Below, piece by piece: positions 52,394 through 63,177 of a stretch of 64,000 nt of DNA. The stretch is taken from NCBI RefSeq assembly GCF_963676685.1, contig NC_092348.1:15819031-15883030 (forward strand). Direction: 5' to 3'. Source of the stretch: Mytilus edulis (lineage: Eukaryota; Mollusca; Bivalvia; Mytilida; Mytilidae). The position numbers were made by a program, and so were the translations under genes. Within the stretch, counting starts at the first letter, position 1. Each line of letters starts with the position of its first letter. The notes beneath the pieces are model-generated. The model searched no databases. It was not told the origin of the DNA and saw only the letters and a list, made by a program, of their open reading frames with translations.

Positions 52394-53730
52394 GTGGTCT
52401 TACTAATTAAATAAAATTGATTGAATAACATTAGATGATTCTCAATAAAACATCCAGCTCTGAATTTAACACACATTTTCACTACGACATATACGAGAAA
52501 AGGGATAGACATCGCAGAGAGGAAGAAACAGGTAAATGACTAATTATTTAATTTCTCTATATACTGGTACAGTAACATGTTGTAATAATTTAGTTAACAA
52601 ATGGTGAATAAGTATTTAATTTACTGAAACATGATAATAAATAATGGTAAGAAAAACACATTGGTGCAATTTCATATACTAGTATATATTGTAATACTCG
52701 AGGGAAAAGAAATTGCGATTATCTTTGTTATCACCCTTCTTGTTACACACACTAGACGTTAATCAACCAACCCTTGGTCCGACATTGCTTTGCACCATAA
52801 AAACCTCTGTTCAAAATCAAAAGAAGTGAATTCAATGTCTACACTTTATTTTGGTTTGGACAAGTACGTATACATACTAGACTATGAATAGCAAATTATA
52901 AGTATATTTATAACACAGAAAGACATAAAGAAAAATTGTTTAACTTATAAATAGACTTAGAATCATATTTTGTTGTCTAACATAAGGTAGATGTTTCATA
53001 ACAGGAGGCGAAACTGAAGACAAAACAAGAAGCAAATATAACATTGTCAGTTATCAACATAATTAAAGTTCTTATAATATTGTTTTTACGACGGACACCG
53101 TGCGACGAAATGAGATCTCTATTGTCCTGTAGAGCAGTGTCTGAAAAGGGACCAGATAACAGAAACAAAACTCTAGTTACCAGATTAATAATAAAAAAAA
53201 ACCCATCTATATATCATGTATATTGTTTTGTTATTATGCTATATCATCATACTCTTCTTGCTTGATGCTTTTAGATGAAACCTTTGCACTGAAATAACTT
53301 AAAAACACACAGAGCATTACCGCAAATATCTATATCAGTATCCTATATTCACGTAGGTGTGACACACAACCCATTTAAAAACAGTTTTGTATTCTAAGTA
53401 CACAAAAAATACTGCATATCTAAATTTAGAATCCTTTCAATAATTTTTACACGGTTGCATTAATCTATGATATGTTTTTACAACTTTATTTATCACTACA
53501 TACTTCACTTGTTTGAAATATTTCAACTGTATATATGACCATATGAAACATCAGTATTCAATTGAGAGGAACCATGTGTGTTCATTAGTTTGCAGACACC
53601 AGTTTCTTGAAGTATTTGTGTTTGATTTATAATGATAATTGTTGTTAATTTGCTATTTATTTTCAGTATCGTGATTTTATTTTGTCTTGGATCAAGAGTT
53701 TAAGTGGTCAACAGTTATATAAAGAAAGAT
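52394..53730. other. No gene seen
   Basis: AT-rich. Overlapping frames at 52977-53168 and 53044-53265 on opposite strands have no family features. Confidence 0.4.
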
Positions 53731-53734
53731 AACA

Positions 53735-54115
53735 AAAAATAAATATTTTAAAATGGGAATCCCCTTATCCATTGTCAAAATCTCAAATATATCAAACGAT
53801 TTGGAAAAGAATTGTCATTTCCTGACTTTGTACATGCGTTTTCTTATGTAGAACATGGTGAATTAAACCTGGTTTTATAGCTAGCTTAACATCTCAATTG
53901 TATGACAGTCACATACAATTTCATAACATTGACAGCAACTATTTTAATTAAGGCAACAGTAGTATACCGCTGATCGAAATTCATAAATCAATAGAGAAAA
54001 AATAAATCCGGGTTACAAACTAAAACTGAGGAAAACGAAACAAACATAAGAGAACTACGACACAACAGAAACACATTGTTAAAATGTAGCACACATAGAA
54101 ACAAACTATAATATA
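53735..54115 (-). repeat. Interspersed repeat 'H', longest minus-strand copy
   Basis: ggtgaattaaacctggtttt atag at 53860 and ggcaacagtagtataccgct at 53952, then aaatccgggttacaaactaa. It is the reverse complement of 20765-21065. It ends shortly before the 3' end of the Mfp-5 transcript. Confidence 0.8.
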
Positions 54116-54256
54116 ACAATGGCCATTTCAACAAAGAAAAACAAAAATGGCTTAAAGACACTCTATGGACAGAGCACATACGCCAAAATGGCAGACAAGA
54201 ATACCAAAAATTACCTTGGTACAATAACGAAAATGTCACAATATATAATATATTTG

Positions 54257-54262
54257 TTTATT
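54257..54262 (-). terminator. Poly(A) signal AATAAA of the Mfp-5 gene
   Basis: The minus strand reads AATAAA 116 nt downstream of the stop codon. It is the first canonical hexamer there. Confidence 0.6.
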
Positions 54263-54377
54263 TGTATTTTTATGACAACCTGTCGATTAAAGATGACCAT
54301 ATTTGGAATAGTTGCTGAACAATACCATTGTACTCTTTAGATTCATCTTCATATAGTTGTCATTCTATCAAGAGTGT

Positions 54378-54593
54378 CTAACTGCTACCTCCATAATACT
54401 TGTAACCCTTTCTATGGTATTTTCTAGCTTTCTTTAGATACTTGTATTTTCCGCTGTTTTTATATTTATAATAGTATTTCTTTGCTTTTCCGTAATACTT
54501 TCCCTTATATCCTCCATGATATCCGGATCCGTGATAACTACCACCTGAATGATAGTGGTACGCATTGCCTGGGTAATAACCACCTTTGTATTC
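54378..54593 (-). CDS. FP-5: Mfp-5 exon 3 (mature adhesive domain)
   Basis: 71 codons plus TAG (54380-54378), starting EYKGGYYPGN and ending GYKYYGGSS. It holds all 20 tyrosines of the mature protein. Confidence 0.97.
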   Translation of the reverse strand, partial: EYKGGYYPGNAYHYHSGGSYHGSGYHGGYKGKYYGKAKKYYYKYKNSGKYKYLKKARKYHRKGYKYYGGSS

Positions 54594-57500
54594 CTGAAGA
54601 AAAAATATATCAGGCTACACTGTAAAGAATGCAGCACAATTTAATATAAACTACATAAGAAACCACATCCCATGATAAACTAAATATTGAATATACTGAT
54701 CAAAGATGAGAGGTGACCAATTTTAAAATATTACAGCTTTACAACATTATCGTTAAAGACAATTTATTAAATGAAAAAAATAATATTTCATACAAATAAA
54801 GCAACCTAACGAGAGTATTCTTGCCGGCACCAAATTATACAATAAGTATATACAAGTTAACATTTCAGTAAAACAAATATCTTCCCCATTTCGACTGTCC
54901 ATGTTTGTTACCATTATTATATTTTCATAAGTTTGTCAAATTAATCAAAGAATCAACTATTGGTATTTTTTTTGATTTTATTGATGAACTATGAACTTAC
55001 TACCGTAATTATGCACTATTTAAATTATATATGTAGTATTGCCATTAAAAAGTTTGTATTACAATTTTTGTTTTTTAAATACTTTTTTTTATTATAAGAA
55101 TAGAATTCAATAATTTTAGTAGATTTCATAGATGTTGTATAAACAGATGACGAAACGACAGTTTGGATTCGGCAACTGCAATCCTTCTTTGATAAGACAG
55201 TATTTATATTTTTTGACTTGTTTTCTCGGCTGAGGGATATACAAACTGACAGGAATAATGAATATTTTACTCATATAAAGATCCTTAATAACATACAATG
55301 TCTGAATAAGGTTCAATAAAAAAGATACAAACAAAAGAGCCAATTGCAAAATCAAAAGCCCATAACATCATTAGAATGGATGACAACTGACATATTCATG
55401 ATTTGGTACAGGAATTTGCTTATGTAGAAAATGGTGATTAAACCTGGTTTTATAGAAATCTAAAACTCTCACTTGTATGGCTATCAAAAGTTACAAACCC
55501 ATTATAGCTTTGTTTAAAATATAAAACAATAAAAAATGCAGATTTTTTTTCAAAATTTTTGTGAGTTCAATCTTTACTGGACGAATTATTCATTATATTA
55601 TTGTCAAAAAGTATACTTACTTCAGAACTCGATGAGCCTACATCTACAAAATACATAAAACAGTTCACAGATATATAAATGTGTGCTTAATTTAGAATTC
55701 GTCAACAATGTCATGCAGACATTTTAATTTCGGGGTTCACAATGTAATCATTATTTTCTTACTTCATAAAAAGACTTGTAGTTGTATACTTTTACTTAAA
55801 CAAATTTAAATTGTCAATATTGGTATATAGATAAAGGAAGTAGTGGTATGAGTGGCCATGAGGCAACTCTCCATCCAAGTAACAATTTATAAAAGTAAAC
55901 CATTATAGGGCAAGGTACGGCCTTCAACACGGAACCTTGGCTCACACCGAACAGCAAGCTACAATGTATAAAGAGTCCCAAAATTTACTAGCGAAAACCA
56001 TTCAAATGGGTAAACCAAAGGTCTTATCTATATAAAATAGTTTTATAAAGAAAACATGTTCTTACTATTTATTCAATTTAATTCATCAATACAAAATAAT
56101 TATAAATTCCTACATTTTCGTTATGATATTCCAATTTTATTTTTTTCTGTTGATTGAAAACACTACGAACATCATGTCTTTTACACACTAGTGGCGGCAA
56201 AGCTAATGGCCCTTAAAACTGATGTTTAAGATCAATATGAATTTATAAATTTCGTTTTATTTAATAAAAATCAAACAGAATACATTCGGTTTACTTTTTC
56301 ATCGATTGAAAATGAATGACTTAGATTACTGCCTTCATTTTTTATGTTTCTCTACATATGTTTGTATACAAAGAGCTAGCTGATTTATCGAGATTTTATT
56401 GCATTATCATTTTTTTCAATTATCGTTTTATGATCATATTGGTCTAAGTTTATCACAACTGTCAAAACTTGTTTATTTTCAAGAATAATTTTGATATTCA
56501 TTACTGCTCCAACCTACAACTGCTCTTCATATTTGTACGGAGCTTTGGTGACCGTGCGGTCCAGGTAATCGAACTATTGTATCACTAGCCTGTCAACACA
56601 AAGGAATGAGTTAAAATCCTGCACATGATAAAGTGGTCGAGTCCAATCCTTATTGACTAGTATTGTCAATTTTCCTACCGAAGGTTAGTGGTTCTCTCTT
56701 GACACTCCGGGAACCCAATTAATAAAATTTACTGCCTCAAAATAGCATAATAGTGATTAATATTGCATGTTAAACTAATCAATCAATTATACTTCCAAAC
56801 AATTTCTTGATAAAAGTGTATATAGTTATCAAAGATATCAAAATTATAAGGAAGGAATTTTTCTATTTATATTGTACTTATATTTCATGTTATTCCTCTT
56901 GTGTGAAGGATAGTATTATTGAGTAATAAAATTTAAACACAAAACTTAATTTTATGGTAAACAAAAATAATGAATCTCATTACAGTACTGGTTGTTTTAG
57001 TTTTTGCATAATGTATGATAATGAAAACAACTTTTGTTTTAAGATAAGAAAAAAATGTCTGAAGCTAGTAAAAAGAAAAACCACAAAAGTACTTAACTCA
57101 GTGGAAAATCTAATCGGAAAGACCATAATCACATGGCAAAACCAAACGACAAAACACATAAAAACGAATGGACAAGAACTGTCATATTGCTGACTTTATT
57201 GAAAACCAATTTTTTCATTCAAAATTAACATATAAAGCAAAGTATGTAGAACTATATATGAATTGAAACCATACTCATCGGGCCTAGTATAAGGAAGGAG
57301 AAACTGAACACGACATTATAGCGTGAACATATAGCTGTTTAGGTTAACCGTTGGTTTGCTTTAAATGTGTGGTTGTTCTCTGTGGTGACTTGCAAAATTG
57401 AGACAAATCAATGGCACAGTTCAGGATATTTCAATCAGATCAGGTAATATTATCATGGTAAGACTGTCATGATTTAAAAGATTAAAAAGGTTCTGCCCAG

Positions 57501-58243
57501 TTATTATGTTCTGTTCAAAATCTAAGGTTGAAACTCGCCGCATCAAAAATTACCATAACAGTTTTGATTGTTGTATTTCCGCACCCTTATTTTTTTGTGT
57601 TTCGTCTCATCTTTCTTTTATTTTGGATGACATATTTGGTATTTAATAAAGTTAGCTCGAGAACTAGCTGCTCTGTACAACACTGCTCACTGAAATGTCT
57701 CATATAATATCTAATAATAACATATTAATGTCACCTTAATATTTAATAGCTTCAATGTAGGTGTGCCATTAGTGGAAGTTCACATATTTCTAATGTCATG
57801 TCGTGTTACAGATTTGACCGTTATCCAATCTAACGTGTAAATCTTTTTTTTTATCGCACAACCTCAAATTCACTTTTTTTTTTGGGTAAAAACAACATAT
57901 TTGATATTTGTGTAACAAAAATTCGAACATGGTTTAGGTATTCCATAGACAAGTCGAAACTGTCTCTTTGTGCTCGATTTTCGGAATATTACTAAATATT
58001 TGCAAATTAATTATAAACCTGTAAGATGTTCTTAGGAACAAATACATTCAATAACATTCTGTGTTACAAACAATCCTGTTGTTGAAAAAATAACCAAAGT
58101 TGGTTATCATCGTAGATAGTTTAGTTCGTGTAGGCCCGTTATATATATCATACAATAAAACTAAGTTATTGAAATAAAATATTACCGATATAAGCTGCTA
58201 AGGTCACAAGGAAGAGCACCAAGACTATACAACTAAGCTTCAT
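54378..58243 (-). CDS. FP-5: Mussel foot protein 5 (byssal adhesive), 3 exons
   Basis: Minus-strand exons 58243-58186, 55643-55621 and 54593-54378 splice with consensus sites (G|gtaat, tttgtag|A, GAA|gtaag, tcttcag|G) into 98 aa. Residues 1-19, MKLSCIVLVLFLVTLAAYI, form a classic secretion signal. A short Ser-rich linker DVGSSSSE follows. The mature protein (SSEEYKGGYYPGN ...) is about 74 aa with 20 Tyr, about 15 Lys, many Gly and His, no Cys and no tandem repeats; it includes KGKYYGKAKKYYYKYKN. Family knowledge: Mfp-5 is secreted by the foot gland, its Tyr residues are converted to DOPA and its serines can be phosphorylated. It sits at the plaque-substrate interface, where it provides wet adhesion. 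The mature sequence matches what I recall of M. edulis Mefp-5. No sign of inactivation. Confidence 0.97.
55116..55340. other. Mfp-5 intron 2, nothing recognised
   Basis: AT-rich intronic sequence. A 79-codon minus frame is not a gene. Confidence 0.4.
55340..55510 (-). repeat. Interspersed repeat 'H' in Mfp-5 intron 2
   Basis: caaaatcaaaagcccataac ... ggtacaggaatttgcttatg tagaaaatggtgattaaacc tggttttatag. Confidence 0.75.
55621..55643 (-). CDS. FP-5: Mfp-5 exon 2, 23-nt microexon
   Basis: It encodes (D)VGSSSSE between acceptor tttgtag and donor gtaagt. It is needed to keep the frame between the signal exon (phase 1) and the mature exon (phase 0), and it supplies the mature N-terminus. Confidence 0.95.
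55840..55985 (-). repeat. Repeat in Mfp-5 intron 1, inverted copy of 1925-2065
   Basis: ggccatgaggcaactctcca tcc ... gtacggccttcaacacggaa ccttggctcacaccgaac. Confidence 0.65.
56530..56735 (+). mobile_element. Degenerate tRNA-like SINE in Mfp-5 intron 1
   Basis: gtgaccgtgcggtccaggta (A-box-like), then gagttaaaatcctgc (decayed B box) about 55 nt downstream. A region with 'ggtcgagtccaatcc' follows. Identification is tentative. Confidence 0.4.
56736..58185. other. Rest of Mfp-5 intron 1
   Basis: AT-rich. A diverged fragment resembling repeat H may lie at about 57085-57235. Frame 56954-57193 (lysine-rich) is not a gene. Confidence 0.4.
58186..58243 (-). CDS. FP-5: Mfp-5 exon 1 (signal peptide)
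   Basis: ATG at 58243-58241, 19 codons plus one base. It encodes the whole hydrophobic signal peptide. Confidence 0.96.
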
Positions 58244-58277
58244 GTTGGCTAATCTTTGGCTTGAACTGAGAAGTACT

Positions 58278-58290
58278 CCTTTTATATATT
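58278..58290 (-). promoter_or_regulatory. TATA box of Mfp-5
   Basis: The minus strand reads AATATATAAAAGG about 40 nt upstream of the ATG. This places transcription start near 58257 and a 5' UTR of only about 15 nt, a layout expected for a strongly expressed secretory-gland gene. Confidence 0.7.
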
Positions 58291-58379
58291 TCGCATTATG
58301 AAACATATGGTAGTTATACGCAAAAAGTAACAACAGGATTAAATTGTAAAATATACTCAATAAATGTAAGTTCCTACTT

Positions 58380-59135
58380 GACTTTTCATCTTACGACAAT
58401 GTTTTCTGCATGAATATAAATACGAATGTTTACAACCTGATTAAATAGTTACTTCTATTCAAACAAAAATTACCATCTTAAGCCGTGTTCACACCAAACT
58501 CCGTGTACTTTAATGTACTGGACATTGGTTTCACATTAAATTTGTTCACATCTATACATCTTGTTTAATTACCTGTACATAAGATTTGTTCACACTTGTA
58601 AACTCTATGTCATTTAAATGTTCATTACGTAGAGCCGAATGCAAAGTTTTCGGACAACTTTTCTAGCAGTAAGGTTATTTATTTTAAAGTGTAATTTAAC
58701 GGATCCGAGATACTAAACAAACAATATATTTACCTCACACTTTTTAAGTAATGCATTTATGACTGAATCGTCATTTGAGTAAAGACCAGTGGCAAATACT
58801 TCTGTATGAGTCAAGTCGATTCGGAAAGACCTTAATCTTCAAATGAATTATGTGTTCAGAAATGATGCTGCTTTGTTTCTTGATAAGGGCTTAATAAAAC
58901 AAATAAATATATAAAGTTTAGACAAATATTTCTGAAAAGAACTTTATTAATAATTGTTATAAGTATCAATTTTATTTAAAATCGTTTCTTCCTTAAATAT
59001 ACACGGTGAAACTAATGTTTTAAATGCCTAGTTTTGTGTACACTTAATCTACACAAGGCCTACATCGAGTATCGACTGCATGTAGACAAAACATGATTTA
59101 CACTAAATGTAAACATTGAGTTTTATCAATGGGAA
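58380..59135. other. No gene seen (Mfp-5 upstream region)
   Basis: AT-rich. Any distal promoter elements of Mfp-5 would be here; I recognise none. Confidence 0.4.
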
Positions 59136-59142
59136 CGTAATT

Positions 59143-59411
59143 AGGTCTTTCCACTTTTCCGTGGAAAGACCTATTGGATTTCTTCTGATTATCATTATTA
59201 TTATTATTAGGTCTTTCAACCTTTCGGTTGAAAGACCTATAGGGTTTGTTCTGATTAGGTCTTTCAACCTTTCAGTTGAAAGACCTATTGTATTTGTTCT
59301 GATTATTAAGGTCTTTCCTTTCTTAAATGGAAAGACCTTACTGTATTGCGTTTGTTTATTATTATTAGGTCTTTCAACCTTTCAGGTGAAAGACCTATTG
59401 TATTCGTTCTG

Positions 59412-59442
<31 letters not shown>

Positions 59443-59640
59443 GGTCTTTCAACCTTTCTGTTGAAAGACCTATTGAATTCGTTCTGATTATTATTATTAT
59501 TAGGTCTTTCAACCTTTCTGTTGAAAGACCTATTGTATTTGTTCTGATTATTATTATTATTATTAGGTCTTTCAACCTTTCAGGTGAAAGACCTATAGGG
59601 TTTGTTCTGATTATTATTATTATTATTATTTTTTTTTTTT
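59143..59640 (+). repeat. Array of 8 hairpins joined by (ATT)n
   Basis: Hairpins of about 31 bp at 59143-59173, 59209-59239, 59257-59287, 59308-59340, 59367-59397, 59442-59472, 59502-59532 and 59565-59595. The typical unit is aggtctttcaacctttcagt tgaaagaccta. They are separated by 'ttgtatttgttctgatt' and ATT microsatellites. Frames at 59116-59738 (IIIIRSFNLSVERP-like) on both strands are repeat artefacts. Confidence 0.95.
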
Positions 59641-60500
59641 TTCTTCCGCCAACTTTTTTTTCCTTCGCTGTTTTTTTGTTTCACAAGATATCGCTTAGAT
59701 ATAAGGTAAATGATATCGAACAGTTAATACGCTTCTGAAACTGACACCGCGTAACAAAAAACTTTACCTTGTAAGAGTTATCTCCCCGAACACTGTTTTT
59801 CTTGTGGCCACTACTCCTTAGCAACCGTATAAGAAACCGACAAATTTATTTATCCAAATTGCTCGTTATATCCTTAGGATGTTCTGTTTCATTTCAACCG
59901 AAGCTATCCGGAGACTCCATATGAGAGTTCTCCCCCCTTTTATATATGATATCAGTGATATGCATTTCTAACTGGTAAACTATAAGTGATAGAGACCTAG
60001 GGTCTTTTGATTTAAGATCCTTGGTCCAAAAAAATGAAAATTAGGTCAAGGTCAAAGGTCAAGGTCAAATTCTAAATTTTGATTTTGGCTTATTTTCACT
60101 TATTCTCATTAACTTTATAAGATTTCGACAAATTCTTTTTACTAAATTGTTAGTTGCGACATGTCGTAACTTAAAATTTTTGATTGGAAGGGTGCGTAGA
60201 CAATAAACGGGAGTTTTTGCCCCTCTTATATTTAGAATTATGCGTAAAGTGATATTACTCATGAACCATACATACTACTGACCTAGGGTCTTTTGATTTG
60301 GGATCCTTGGTTTATGGCCTTGAAATTGGGGTCAAGGTCATAGGTTAATTGGACGTTCTAGATTTTGACCTTTGCTCCAAATTCATATTTGCATATCATA
60401 AAGCCATAGCAACTGACATTTTCAACTGAATCTTAATATTTTCATATCAAAATAGATCCTTATTGGTTGAAAGACCTTCAATTGTTCTTTGAACAATTGG
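59640..60500 (+). repeat. Long repeat 'J', copy 1
   Basis: Starts cttccgccaacttttttttc cttcgctgttt, includes 'gaccctagggtcttttgatt'-like and aaggtcaaaggtcaaggtca segments, and ends ggttgaaagaccttcaattg ttctttgaacaattgg. Confidence 0.9.
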
Positions 60501-60524
60501 TTTTTAATTATTATTATTATTATT

Positions 60525-60575
60525 ATTAAGGTCTTTCCTTTTACTAAAGGGAAAGACCTTACTGTATTTCTTCTG

Positions 60576-60612
<37 letters not shown>

Positions 60613-61500
60613 TTCTTGTTCCGCCAAACTTTGACAAAATTTCCCTCCGTAACCGTACACCATGTCGCTTTCATGTTCACACTTTGTATCGGTGTCATGA
60701 ATACCTATCCGGAACTCACCCTGTGAGTCGAAATATTTTGTCGGTTCGGAGTAATCCCTCCGAAACCCAAAAACCTTGTTATCGTTCCAACACCGTAACC
60801 GTAATAGGTAGAAAAAAAATGAAGGGTGAAATTTGTTCAGGACCAGACCCCGGTTCTTCGTTACATTTGGATCGAAAAGATTCAACGACTCATTGGTAGG
60901 GTTATGCCCCTTTGAAAATTAACCGGTGTCGGTTGGCCACCAAAACTCAGAAACCGTAAGTCGTAGACACATAGGATCTTCACCAATCATCATCATTTCA
61001 TGTATCTTTAAAAAATACCTCAAGGTCAAATTTGTATGTTGACCTTGACCTTTGACCTAACACCTTGTTATGGGATAATCTCAGAAACCATTATACTTAC
61101 AGAAGTTTTAAATGGTGGAAAATGTTTGGGTCATTATGGCGCAACTTTGTTACATTTTGACCAAAGAGATTTGACCTTTCTATAAGGGGCATAACCCCTG
61201 TTTTAGGTTTTTGAAAAGACAAAATCAGCTTTTACTATATAACCAAAGGTCCTAGACCCTTAAGGTCTTCAGTAATGGCATTGGGGACCAATGACCTTGA
61301 CAAAGGTCAAAAGGTCAAAGGTCAAGGTCATGTCCCAGATAGCGAATTTAGTGTTTTTAACCTTATTTAAAGGATTTTTAGTGTGTTTTCGAGCTTTTTA
61401 AGGTTGACCTTGACCTTTTCAATACATTCTACGTCTGTTGGAACATGTATTTTACATTAAAAAAGGAAAGACCTCTCAATTGTTCAAGAACAATTGACAG
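60525..61500 (+). repeat. Related long repeat 'J2'
   Basis: It begins with a hairpin aaggtctttccttttactaa agggaaagacctta and (ATT)n, then 'cttgttccgccaaactttgac'. It ends aaaggaaagacctctcaatt gttcaagaacaattg. The same architecture as J, with different internal sequence. The 136- and 92-codon frames across it are not genes. Confidence 0.8.
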
Positions 61501-62126
61501 TTTAATATTGTTCTTACATCTCTTCTGAAAAAAAAATTCCACATGTTTGTTATCAGTTGAACTCGGAAACTACAAGTCCAATCGACCCCAAAATTTGCAG
61601 TCAGCAGGGCATACATGTACTTAAGGTTCATAAAACAACGTGGTGTAGATATCTCTCATGACTTTTCCTAGAGAAAAAAAATTGCAATGCCGTAAAAATT
61701 GCTTGCTAGGTCCGTAAATCTCAGTGAAATGCTACAATAAAATGTCCGCTCCTAGATTGAAATACTTATCTGTGTTACAAACTGGTGCTGAAAAATGTAC
61801 ATTATCAGAAAATAGTCCTTAAATGTGTTTTAAAGTTACACCGAATAAATTGAATCCAAAACATGCACTGCTGGTGAACTGTGATCAAAATGTCAATTTC
61901 CTACAATGACAAAAGAAATTACATTGTGTACATTCCGTCTCTATACATGTTGTCTGTTCAACATCCCGACCTAAAGAGAAATAAAAAGACTAAGTTTTCG
62001 TTATTATAAACCCAAGTCACGTGATGTCTCCTCAATCTGGCGCGCGCGCTGTACCTAAAATAAAATAAAAACTTTCCAAACTAAACATGAAACTTCCCCG
62101 GAATAATATAGACCCCTTACAGAAAC
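61501..62126. other. No gene seen
   Basis: Nothing recognisable. A cgcgcgcgc run at 62040. Confidence 0.4.
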
Positions 62127-62198
62127 AAACAAACACACAAACAAACAAACAAACACACACACACACAAACAAACAAACACACACACACACACACACAT
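62127..62198 (+). repeat. (CA)n / (CAAA)n microsatellite
   Basis: Alternating acaaac and acacac runs of about 70 bp. Confidence 0.98.
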
Positions 62199-62274
62199 AA
62201 CAAACAATCATGTTTCTAAGGGGGGGAAAGACCGTTTACAATTGCTTTTTAAAAGCAATTGATTTATATTTTTT

Positions 62275-63145
62275 ATTTTTTTTCTTCCGCCAACTTTTTT
62301 TTCCTTCGCTGTTTTTTTGTTTCACAAGATGTCGCTTAGATATTTGGTATATTATATCGAACAGTTAATGCGCTTCTGAAACTGACACCGCGTAACAAAA
62401 ACCTTTACCTTGTAAGAGTTATCTCCCCGAACACTGTTTTTCTTGTGGCCACTAAGGCTTCGCAACCGTATAAGAAACCGACAAATTTATTTTTCCAAAT
62501 TGCTCGTTATATCCTCAGGATGTTCTGTTTCATTTTGACCGAAGCTATCCGGAGACTCCATAGGAGAGTTATCCCCCCTTTTATATATGATATAAGTGAT
62601 ATGCATTTCTAACTGGTAAACCATAAGTGATAGAGACCTAGGGTCTTTTGATTTTAGATCCTTGGTCCAAAAAAATAAAAATAAGGTCAAGGTCAAAGGT
62701 CAAGGTCAAATTTTAAATTTTGATTTTTGCTTATTTTCACTTATTTTCAATTACTTAATAAGATTTCGACAAATGATTTTTACTAAATTGTTAGTTGCAA
62801 CATGTCGTTACTTATAAATTTTGGTTACAAGGGTGCGTAGACAATAAATGGGAGTTTTCGCCCCTCTTATATTTAGAATTATGCGTAAAGTGATATTACT
62901 CATGAACCATACATAATACAGACCTAGGGTCTTTTAAATTGGGATCCTATGTTTATGACCTTGAAATTGAGGTCAAGGTCATAGGTAAATTGGACGTTCT
63001 AGATTTTGACCTTTGGTCGAAATTCATTTTTATACATCATAAAGCCATAGGAACTGACATTTTCAACTGAATCTTTATATTTTCATATCAAAATACATCC
63101 TTATTGGTTGAAAGACCTTCAATTGTTCTTTGAACAATTGGTTTT
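62275..63145 (+). repeat. Long repeat 'J', copy 2
   Basis: Full-length match to 59640-60490 with scattered differences, with the same start and same end (ggttgaaagaccttcaattg ttctttgaacaattgg). Confidence 0.92.
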
Positions 63146-63177
63146 TAATTATTATTATTTTTTTTTTTTTTTTTTTT

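Noticed and set aside
48913-53200. Exon 1 of the SLC16 pseudogene
   Set aside because: I looked for a minus-strand DRGYSW-like segment and found none. It is lost or too diverged.
59116-59738. Isoleucine-rich proteins on both strands
   Set aside because: They are translations of (ATT)n and the hairpin repeat.
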